Assembly (NCBI RefSeq): GCF_000003815.2
Contig: NC_049990.1
Span: forward strand, 13,358,599-13,422,598
Source: Branchiostoma floridae
Lineage: Eukaryota > Chordata > Leptocardii > Amphioxiformes > Branchiostomatidae
Length of the DNA stretch: 64,000 nucleotides
Direction: 5' to 3'
Shown here: positions 14,301-26,300 of the stretch, piece after piece
Layout of the letters: every line of letters begins with the position of its first letter
How positions within the stretch are numbered: the first letter of the stretch is position 1
Notes under the pieces: model-generated
What the model was told of the DNA's origin: nothing
Database searches by the model: none
The model's input: only the letters and a program-made list of their open reading frames with translations
Translations under genes and position numbers: made by a program

Positions 14301-17300
14301 TGGTATGCTAAGTAGCGGAATGGACCATGGTGGTCAGTATCGCCTACTCACAAGTTCTAACATTCAGGTCTAGGTTCAGGTCCGGAACCCACGCCTAATC
14401 ATTCTATGAATGAAAATGTTCTCTTCTTGGCAAAGGCAATGAAGAGTTGCCAAAGGGGTGCACTATCATCAGTATGTGCTTTGGCTAGATTATAGGCTAA
14501 CAAAAGGCTACTTTGTAGCACTACAGATTAGAAACTCTTGAAAATCCTTTTGTGGTAAGTTAAAGATCCAAAATTATATAAAACAACTTAATACCAACGT
14601 AATAATGTAATAATGGACAGGTTTATATGTTTTGTTTGTGTCGTAAAATTCGGCCAAAAAGGTTTGATTTTTAGATGCTCCATTCTCTTATGCAGAGACA
14701 TTCAACAGCGCCAGCAAATTGACTCTTGTCTGTACCCTGCTATCTCAACTGTCACCATCAGTTTCTCTGGGAGTAGCCACAAACCAGCTGTCAGTCAATC
14801 AGAGAATAGGCCTTTCAGTTTTCAAAAGGGATCTCGGATAAGCTCATTAATATTCATATGCAGGGCGGTAAGTAACTGATGGTGACGGTTGAGATAGCAG
14901 AGTACAGACAAGAGGCGGTTTTGCTGGAGCCGTTGGATGTCTCTGCATAGGAGACTGAGATGCCCTATCTGGGTATGATAGCTGTACCCACCAGTGTCCT
15001 GGAGATGTGATGGTCAAACACTTCAGCCAGAACAACCATGTCCTGGTCCTGTGGTCCACCAAGGACAACTTGCAGGGCCATCTTCAGGTCAAGGACCTTG
15101 CCATAGTCCTGGACTGTCAGACAATAGCGGACTGGGGTGGAGTGATCACAGGGTACCCAGGTCACCACTGAAAACATAGCAAAAATTCTTTTAACCTAAA
15201 GATAACTTTTGCTTACACTACATACATCATGTACGCCTCCAACAACCCTTCATTTGGGAACATAAACAGTTATTCAAATGATAATATTAACAAGACAATT
15301 AATAAAGCTAACTGAATGACAATTTCAAAGAGGATATGGGGACCAAGATTTCACTTAAATAAAGATTTTCCCTATGATGCAAGAAAATCTTTCCCTCCAA
15401 AGGAAAAAACAAACAGTTTTGGTAGCATGTGCAAGCATATATAAGGAAACAACAGCATGTAAACTGGATAGTTGGTGAGTGTGAGTAAGTTTATCTGATA
15501 CAGCTTAGTAAGATTCTGGGTTAATATTATAATAAGTAACCTGAGCATTACTCAACCATCATAGCACTACTCTCACCTCTCAAATAGAAGTACCCCCTGG
15601 AATAAAAGTACCCCCCGGACAAATCCTCAAAATCTAATAAAAGTACCCCCTGGAATAAAAGTACCCCCCGGAAAAATACCAAATTGACAATGTAAACTGT
15701 GTCCATGCTACTTCAGTCCGGAAAAATACCAAATTGACATGTAAACTGTGTCCATGCTACTTCAGTCACAAGCAGGTAGGCTCTTTTTATTCATTTATGC
15801 CTGAGTACCATATCAGTTAATTGTATATAAATAATGAACAGAATAATTCCTATGTTATTGCATATATTTTCTTTATCTGAGTGTCACAACATCAACAAAG
15901 ATTAAAATAAAAGTAAGAAATGAATGAAAATAAAAATTGAAGAAATGAAAAAAGAACTTTTGATTTCATAATCATTGTTACAAAATAACATTTTGAAGAA
16001 ACATTCCAACTTAGTAGAATACCTTTCTCAATTCACCACTTGTGCTATTTTCAATGTTGCAAAAACCAAGGAGGTCATAGACACTGCCCCCTATTGAACA
16101 ATAACGGTACTGCAGAAAATATTCATTCTCTCGCGCATTACCGCGAGATTCGGCGTGAGTTGATGAATCCAACATGGCGGATGTTTTCGAGCCGATTGAA
16201 CGCTGTGCTTTATTTTGGAAGGGTTTTTTTCTTTGCTGGAACATTAAAACAAGTAGACTACGGGTGAAAAACGGTGGAAAAGTATTGGTAACTTTTAAGT
16301 TTGTTTATTTGGTGGTTAATTTCTGTGTTTTGATCGAGAATTTACGGATCTGAGTGACTGTGTGTGTAGCATGTGTTTGAGCTCGGCCTATGGACCTTTG
16401 GCGATGTTTTCGTCTTTGTTCAGCGCAAATTTCAAGATTTTTGGAAGGTTAAATATGGTCTAAAACGAAAAGGATATATGTGAGTGCAGCACCGAATCAG
16501 TTATTTTTGAACCTGAACCGAAAAGTTTTTGCAAATCCAGCACCGATCCGGCGTACCGGTACGCATCCCTAGTTAAGATGTTTGGGTCATACCGTTAGCG
16601 GCAGGGAAATCCGCGCTGCCTCGTCCGAAAAATAGTGAATTTTAAGCAAAAATACCGCGGAAATATGGGCAGAAAATACCAAACTTTCAATATTTTTGGG
16701 GTCCCTGGTTAGTAAAGAAAGCCCCAATTTGAAAAAAAAATAAACGTACCGTCTAAAATAAGGACGTACCGAGTGGATTTTGAGGCGGAAAAAAATAAAC
16801 GTACCGGTACGTTTATTTGAGAGGTGAGAGTAACTAAAACATGAGAAATACAAATACTTTATCCCTAGATTTGTATGTACATGTACATACTTACCTATTT
16901 GTCTGTCAGTGGCCCTGGGCAGAGGTACAGACAGGTACATGAATGGTTCATAAGTCACAGAAGGGTGGTGACATACAGAGCAGGTCACCTGAAACACAAC
17001 AGCATCACAACTTTCTTCATTAATGCTTAATATTTTGGGATGGTAAAAAGGTAATTATTATGTCATACCTGGGCTGTATACTAACGTTAGATATGGGTGT
17101 TCCAGACCAGGTGATAATTTTCCGTAACACAGGCTTCCATCAGTTAAACAGAACGCACTCCACACTACAAGCGAATAGAGTTATTTTGTTAGAATTTTTC
17201 TCCAATTGGCACAGGTTGAAACAATGTTTGGTGTCAAATTTTATCCCTTTTATGAGTAGTTTGGCAATTAAATCAGTGTTTTCTGACCTGGATATGACAT

Positions 17301-20300
17301 AAATAAAATACAACACGGTATATTCCTTATCACCCTTGGTCCTGCGAGTCGGGCTGGTACCTCGGGTGATATGGAATACACCGTGCTGTGTTCTTTATCT
17401 ATAGGTTATAGTACTCCAAAAGCCTTTGCAATGATGCTACAAATGTATCACTTATAACTTGTGACTTATAGAGGAAATCGTGCCTCACTTCGGTGGCATG
17501 ACCATGGTCAGTTTTTAGACAGTTTTCTTAGTAACGTAGCAGGGCTTCGTCCTCGGTCTTTAGTTCCACAGCTCAGAGTGGCACTGATACAAAAAACACA
17601 CAAACATGGTGGCAATACTTACTGTACTTTTGAACTGGCCCTGGAATGTGTCCACCACTACAGACTGGTTGTCTCTCACATACATCTCCCACTCCAGGTC
17701 GGCTTCACTCTCCCCTGAACACTCCTCCATTTCTAACTTCGACACATCCTCCCCAGCTTCTCCCCCTTTCACACCCTCAACAGCCTCTTCCCCTTTCACA
17801 CCCTCCATGGCGACTCCCATCCTGTTCAGCACTTTCCGGGGGGGGTTCAGTTCTTTTTTGGACATGAATAACTTGGTGACCTTGCACTTGGGGCCCTGGA
17901 CATCCCGGCAGTGCAAGCTGGTTATTGCTGATGTTACTGATGAAATCTGTGGCTCTTCTCTTCTGCTCATCCTCACTTGGCCCACACTTTAAGGATAAAG
18001 CACAGTCTACTTTCAGTCTCTGTTGTGCGATATTCTGTCCTTTCACCTGTAGCTCCTCACAGCATGCACCCTGTGTAACACAGTGTCCCTGTTTCTCTGC
18101 CATCACATTTGTGTCCTTGTTGTTAAGTTTCACGCTCTCGTCTGCGGTATTGTGGACCTTTCTATGACACAGGCTCTGTACTCTGGGCGGAGACTTGACA
18201 GACTTCTCATTATTCAACGTGTACGTTGTCTGCAAGTTTGTGTTCAGAGTTTTAGTATCCTTCATCAGGTATTCCTCAAAGTTGGGAAGATTTCGGGCCG
18301 GACTTTGTTCTGTGTGAAATGAGGGACTTCCCTCTAACACCAGCAGGTTGGAAGTGGGGGAGGGTACGTCCATACTGGTTACACTGCTCTTAGATTCCTC
18401 ACTGTTGTCTTCATATATGGCACATTCCTGGTCACCGGGGGCAGCCAGGGGCTGGTCTGGCAGGACTCGATGCTTCTGTACAAGTTTGTGACTCTTGTTC
18501 AGCTCCTCATGAAGACTATCCAGAAGCAGAGCAAGAAACTCCTGCCCATCGTGCTGTGTGAGGAGACAAACAGCCTAGTTAGTACATACAATGTCATACA
18601 GGTACATGGAAGAGGCTCCACAATAACTTTGGAATTCCACTTTTCCCATTTTGAAATGGGCTTATATTTTCAATATAAAAGCACTTGGTGAAAAGTCTTT
18701 ACATGTGATTGACAAGTATGATGTACAGTTGTGAAATATGACAATAACTTTCATGAATATTCATTTTGAAAATTTTCTTCCTGCAGGGATTCCTGCAGGA
18801 ATTCCTGCAGGAAGCGTTTTTCCTGCAGGAATTCCTGCAGGAAAAACTTTTTCCTGCAGGAAATCCTGCAGAAATTTCCTGCAGGACAAAGGTAAATTCC
18901 TGCAGGAAGAATGTTTTCTGCAGGAATTTCTGCAGGAATTCCTGCAGAAATGACCTTAAAATTAATATCTAAAGCAATGACAGGAAGAGTTCTGTATGCA
19001 TTTCATTTTGTTTTGAAACTGTTAAACTGTGCCAATTTCATTAGCTGTTTTAGCCTTGACTTTCAATGTCTAAAATAGATATATATTGGATGCATTGTTT
19101 ATTGTTTCATTTTCCTAATTTTATTGATTATGTTGCCGGAGATGCCTGAGGCATTAGAAGAAAAAAAACTGCCCTATGAATTAACTTGTCTTTAACAAAA
19201 TGCCTGTCCTGCAATGGTTACTCATATTTTTTCAGAGGTACTCATATTTTTCAGAGGTACGGAAGCTGTGGCAATTACTATTAGTTACCTCTTCTATTTT
19301 TTCTTTAACCTCAATACTGACGTTTTATGAGTATCTAAGCCAATTTGAGTGCCCAAGAACTATCCATTTAGCATCCATAAGGTAAGTAAAAACATTTAAA
19401 GGATCAGAAGTCAGCAAAGAAATGGATTTACATTATTTTTTGTAGTACCTCCATTAGCACCTGTACCATGTATAAGATAGAGTTTAAGCACTGAAATTGC
19501 CAATATGCATGCTGACGAAATTGTTACCGCAGCAAGAGGATGATGGTTTCTACATGTTTTTGGGTAATATTCGGTGAGGCAGCGATCGCCCTCTACCCAC
19601 AGTTCCGTTTAATACTGATCACAAAATTAGTACCTTATTCTCAGTTTGACGCAGAACCGGACGGACAAACCACCCTGGCATGGAACGTTGTGACGATAGC
19701 ATCGGTCACGAATAGGACTTGCCTTACTTAGAACAAGATTTCCCTTTAGAAAACTGAAAGGCATCTTCTCTGATTGGCTGAAAGCTGGTTTGTGGCGAAG
19801 CCCAAAGTAACCGAAAAGCTAACGTAAGCAAGCAGAGGGACCAGACATTTGCCAGAAGGAGTATGTAATGGGAGTTGTTCCCTCTGCATAGGAGTATGCG
19901 GTGTTGAAAATGATGAAAATATGCCGGGAGTTGGGGGGGGGGGAGGTGTGCTTGCTCCCAGCAACTTTAACTATGTGTAATTTTGATGGAAATGTCATTA
20001 ACTTATCTTAGTTAAAATGCAAGAAATACCATTTCAGAGGGTCAAGATTTTCAGGCCTCTGGTGCGATGCGTTGTGCCTTCGGCGCTCCACATGCATGCT
20101 GAAAATTTTGTCAGCAAAAGTTCACCCCTACCCCCACCCCAAAATGGATTTACTGCCGCCCGCATAACCTCTGTAGTGGGAACTCTGCCCAAGCTAAGCA
20201 ATGTCATGGAGGCAGCTGACATTGCCTGTCATTCCTCCGGGTTCTGGACATCTTTTTCTTCTCACATTGTCATTAGCTAGTCAGCTTTTCGTACAATAAT

Positions 20301-23300
20301 CCTAGCATTGCACAAAAGGATTGCGCGTTATGCTTTGCAACTCCTCCTGAATTTACCGTTTAGCATTACTAGCCCTCCTGAATTTATCGTTAAGCGTTAC
20401 TCCGCCTTCTCAATTCACCGTTAAGCATTACCTACCAAGACAACCCCCTCTCTTGCAGACCCTCATGTAAGGGTGCCCACATTAACAAGAAAACTTCTCA
20501 GAATGCTACTGACCGTATACACTTTTTCTAGATGAAAGGATTTGTACTCCTATCCTATGGTCTACCAACCTGATGAAATTATTTTGGGGACTTCCAGTAA
20601 CTATTTACTGAATTCTAAACTATAGTAAAAAATTTTGCTCATCTTCTGGACAAGTAAATCATGAACCACTTTGTTAGCCATGCTGATCGCTGGTATCTTT
20701 GGGTTATAGAAATCAACCAGGCTTTATAATAAACCCCTCAGGGTGCAACATTGATCATATATTATCATATATGTGGCATTGACCTGTCATGCGATGCCAT
20801 AACACATAGAAGTGTCCCAATCCGGGTATGTGGACACCTAGAAATTCATTCACTGGTGTTTTAATGAATCTCTATTTAAACAGCTGTTTTTAATGCATTT
20901 CTAGGTGTCTAATTGAAATGATATATCACCCATCACCAGATCCGATCAGTTAAAAGAACAATTTGACCAGTAACACCCTTTCCTCAGCTGTAACTCTTTT
21001 CATGCTTTAAAGTCCTTGAGACTGTGACAAAGGCCTTTTTATAACAAGAGTGTGATAATCACTTTCCCCTCCCCATTCTCACCCATCTTTAGAGAAGCCA
21101 TTCTCTAATCTCCTTTACACCTACATGTAGGTGTTTAAAATCCAGCAACAACAATGCATGCACTAATTTATAATGACAGGTAATTAGAGAAATGAATGGT
21201 AGTTGCAACTTGGTAATTAAGAAGTAGACTAAGTTTACCCAAGGAGGTTTAACTTCCTTCCTTTACCTTGCATATCACAAAGGAGTTTTAAAGCTCTGAG
21301 CTCACTGACCTAACCTAGATTTTCCAACAGCAACCTAATGGAATAGATTTTTAGTCTTTACTATTTGCCTTTGGTAATCTTTACTCTTGGCTACCCCAGG
21401 CCTAGGTCTCTTGTGATTTTATTATTGATAAAAGCTCCTTGGTTTAAGACAAAAAAATTTCCTGATCATTTAGATGGTGATAGGTTTGAAGGCTGATATC
21501 AGATACTGATAGCCAGAATAAAGCTACCAAACCAGAATGGCTGTCACATCAAAATATATGCCACAGGCCTTCTACTACTTAGAATAATAAGAATTATTTG
21601 CCACTGCAGTCCGCATAGGGTATTGATAGGTGAAATTTGGGGTCCTGGCCTATGGACTATCTTGCAGGTGCTAGCATGTGCTATAGAGAGGTGTTGAAAA
21701 GCTGAAAGGCCGACAAAGTAACAACAAAAATTTTTTGATAACCAAACTTAATGATAACCTGGGTTTTGATCTGGTACAAAGTACAGTTATCTTTTGGACC
21801 ATTAACAATTCAACATGAAGCCATGAATGCCATGAAGCTGTTACCGGTGATTCATATGAATAGAAACATCAGGCAAAAGTTTGTTCCAGAGATTATTTGT
21901 AGTTTAGGTTCCAAATCCTACTACATGGGCAGGCTGTATATAAGGTGCTTACCTTCCTCTTTTTGGTAATTATGCACATTGTTATGCGGGTTGAAAGGAG
22001 GTCAGTTATTGTCAAGGCATGCTCCCCAATTAGCAAGTTATTAGCAAGTCCCACAGGGACCTTCCCAAAACACTGTGAAATTTCTATACACAACTGCTTT
22101 ATAGAGCCTGGTGGACAGTCAGGCCAAGCAAGGAGGTTGAAATTATTTTTTTAACCTCCTTGGGCCAAGGATGTTTCATATATTAAACGTCCTTGGTCAG
22201 GCAAAGAAAATTTCAGATTAGAACTTTAAAGTTGAAGAAACCTGAAAATTCACTTCTGGATGGATTACAGGATTCAAGTCAGATCAAGAAGCTTTCGTCA
22301 ATAAAAGTTCCTTGATCCTCCTTGATCTCACCAACTTGATCGGGCTCGACACTTTTGGACTACCAGTACTAATGGCAACCTTTATTTGGAAAAATGGGAA
22401 ATTAGGCAGTGCTGTGCACTGCACTATAGCCAAACAACTTCTCACTTTATTATATACATGTACCATTAAAGCTTGGATCCAGGTTACATCCAGGTACGTG
22501 GGGTCATACTTTGTGGCATCACTGAGGAATGTGAACGTTTTCAGACATGAATCTGATATTTCAGCCAGTTTCTGAATCATAAAATCTTTTTTTTTCTGGC
22601 AGCCAAGTCTTGATATATATTTGGGATGATCAGGGGATCCAGAGGAAACCAAGGACGTTACATCAACGTCCTTGGAAACATGATGTGTTTGAAGGCATTT
22701 GAAAGTCCATGAAGGAATGCAGCTTCAGTATTATAAATAATAAAGACAGAGGTTCATAATCTCCAAGCAGATCTTGCTGTAGCATAAGATAGTATTATAA
22801 GCTGGGGAAGGAGTTGAACCAGCAGAGGAGTTTTCTGCCAGCTAAACTCCTTCCCTATCCTTATGACACCGCAAGATCTGCTTGGAGATTATAGAGGTTA
22901 AGTGCTGATCACAGACAAAGAATCACTGTGCAAAAGTGGGGTTCAAAAGGCACCAGTCTAACATGGTCTGGTTTGTCACCTTTTAGCCTGAGTGTTTAGT
23001 GTGTTGGGTTCACTGAGCTGGTGGGCCCGGGTTAAAATCCTGGGAGCCAGGAGACTACTACTTGCCTCTTGTGTTTCAAAAGTGCAAGATTGTGAAGGAC
23101 CTTGCACTTCTGTGTCAGTGGGAAAGATGGCCTCAAGCCGACTTCTTCCAAGCCAGTCCTCACGATGTGGTTCAGCATGTGAGAAGGCCTGTTAACCTTT
23201 ACTGCCTCCTCAAGACATTTAAGATTCATTGTTTGACATTGCCTGGGCTAGACCCTATTGAAGAATATCATACATCCAACATCTGCCGAAACTCTTCACC

Positions 23301-26300
23301 CAGCAGACGTGCTTTAGGCGTTTTTGTCGAACTTCCTATTTTGCACTTTTTTTTCGTGCAAATGGACAGGAGGAACACAGTATGAATTAAAAGCCAAACA
23401 AAAAGTTGAAAAATGCCTAAACTGTAGCCCAACCTCTGCTTGGAGAGTAACCGGCGTGACACAGAGATTCTATCTTTCCAAGCAGGTTGAAAAAAGATAT
23501 CTTTCATACTCTCCAAGCAGAGGTTCAGCTCCAGCTGTTTTTGATGTGTTAAAGGCCTTGGCCAGCAGAGATGAAGGAAACGGTACAATATTAAAATAGA
23601 AAACTTGACAAAAATGCCTAAAAGCATGCAAGGAGGTTGAAAACAACCTCCTTGAAGCATGTTAAAAACAGCCAGAGCCAAACCTCTGCTTGGAGAGCTA
23701 TTTTTCCATGTGCCACTTTTTGTTGGCTCTATGCAAATCTAGACAATTCACGCCTTGTTCATATCCACAAAGTCGGGTCTGGTACCATGAATGCTGACCG
23801 AAGGGGGTCTGATAGACACCAACTGACCAAGGAGGTTATATTCAGATATAACCTCCTTGAACTGACCAAGCAGTTGTTAATCTGTGCTGGTTGAAAAGAC
23901 ACAGCTTAAACTTTAAAGGGCTTGTTGGCAAGTGACAGATGGATATTGCTGGTGTTTCCACTATGGCTTACAACCATGCCTTTTTTTGGCTTGTTGACCC
24001 TCCTTTTAGGTGATTTTGTCAGGCCAGAGAGGAAAATCCTCAAGTAATTATTGTTATGCAGGTTCAAACAAGGTCAGCTTTTGTCCTTAATACAATTGCA
24101 AAGGATACATGTGCAATTATCAAGTATCCCACAGGGACTGTCCAAGAACCCCAGGTGGTGACTTTCTTCCTAACACGTGTCTTGCTCAGAGATAAGTCCT
24201 GGGCTTCAGTCAGCGCAACGAGGGTTTATCTACTCTCCAAGCAGAGGTTAGGCTCCGGCTGTTTTTTGACGTTTCACTTTAGTCGTTTTTATTGAGCTTT
24301 CTATTTTGTCATGTTTCTTGAAGTACGCCAGCCAAACAATACAAGATACAATACAAAATAGAAAGCCCAATAAAAATGACTAAAAAAAAAACGTTAAAAA
24401 AACAGCCGGAGCCAAACCTCTGCTTGTACTCTGTTGTAGAGTGGCTTTATCATGACAACCTTCCTTACTTGGTCAGTGGTATTTCAGAATGACAGAAACC
24501 TGAAAATGTACTTTTGGGATGGATTACCTTGCTCAGATGAGTCCCATTCTTCTAAATCTTCTTGAGAACTACATGTAGAATATTAAAAAAGAGACATTTT
24601 GATTTACGATAATTATCTAAGTCTGGCACCCCCTCCCAAACCAATCAATGTTCAAACCAAACTGGCCGGCCCGGCGTTAGTCAGAAAACAGTAACTGTAT
24701 GTAATATTGATTAGCTTGTTGTAGAGCACTCAGAGAACTGTCCTTTTCAACACATCCCTACAAGTAATCTCCACGCGTGGCCAATTTACTCCTCTGCCGG
24801 CTAAACTCCTTCCCCCAGCTTATGTGCTGTCTTATGCCATGCAGGATCTGCTTGGAGATTACCCTACATGTAGAGCCTCCTCTATATCTAGGGCAGGGCC
24901 TAGGGTATTTATTTTATTGGTTTGGCTGCAACGAACACACAGCCAGGGCTGCCCAACTAGCCTATGGCTATTACAAAGGGCTAGCCCTGCTGACAAACAC
25001 ATAAACAATACATATTAAAAAAGAACATTTAGGCCTAGGGTGACAACCCTTCCATTGGCAAACTCACTTGAGTCACTTCCCTGGCATTTACATTAAGTAA
25101 TAGGGAGTTTGGCAACTTTGAAACTAGCATAGCAGTTCCACAACTAGAAGGACCAGCTTTTATTTTCGAGCTCGGGTCTGATTTTATCATGGTCATTACT
25201 GACAGAAGGGGGTCTGATAGCCAGCAGCAGTTGTTTACTTTTAACACAGCTTGAAGGGCAAACTGGCAGCAAGGCACAGCTGGATTGGAAAGGCACAGAG
25301 GTGCTGACTTCATTCCCAAACCTCCTTGGTTTGAGCAGTCTATTAGCTAAAGTGGACATATTTTTAAGCTCTTTAAAAGGACCATCAAATTTTCACAAAA
25401 CTTTAAGAAACATTGTTCATAGTTTAGCCCTAAATTGAAGACAACCTTGATTTACCCTACTGGTTTAACAATTTTAAATTCAAATATTAGTGTTAAAGTG
25501 AACTTAGGTTTCTGAAATTCTGTAATTCTTCTGAAATTTCTTCTATTAATAATGGACCGCTGAGTTCCAGGGTTCGAATCTCTTTGAAAATTGATTCAAG
25601 GCCTTTGATCCTCAGCACTATAAGTTACAGGTAGCCAGGATGTTTGGACCTGGATTCTTGCTAATTGTTAATTGGACACCAGCATCATTTGCATATCTTT
25701 AGAACAATAGCTGACCTTACTTTGAACCCGCATTACAATAGCGCATACTTACTTGAATTTTCAACTAGAGGAAGCAAGCTCCTGGCTAATGTTACAAGGC
25801 CCAATTTTAGATTATGAAATATTCTCTGGAACAAACTTGCCAATGAAGCATAACAACTTCATGGCATTCCATCCCATTTATACTCAAGTGTTAATATCTT
25901 ATGATGATCAAAAGATGACCAAGGAGGTTAAAAAACACCTTGACCAGATCAAGGAGGTTGAAAAGAGGGACCGTTGGTACTGTATTTCAATGCATGTATG
26001 GAAGGAGCATTCAAACAGAGCAAGGAGGTTGAAAGAGAAAAGAGGAGTTCATTTGATGAAAACACCACAGCCGTGTAAGCACAACATAGGCTGTTAAACA
26101 TGTCATGGCCAACTGACTCATACTTTGTGTGTAACTTTAATTTGTGAGTTATCTATACGAAGATGAATCAATTATGTTATTTTGTTGGTCTTTTGCAACC
26201 TTTTCTGTAAAATTTCTACCCCTCGAGCCTCCGCACCTCCTACCCCCTATATATAACTGGCATTTGCAACAGGCCAAGAATAAATGCAGGACTATCAAAT

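Noticed and set aside
25753-26097. 114-codon plus-strand frame inside the 9.2-kb segment as a transposase fragment
   Set aside because: Its Lys/Glu-rich part is translation of repeated CAAGGAGGTT motifs; no transposase motif seen.
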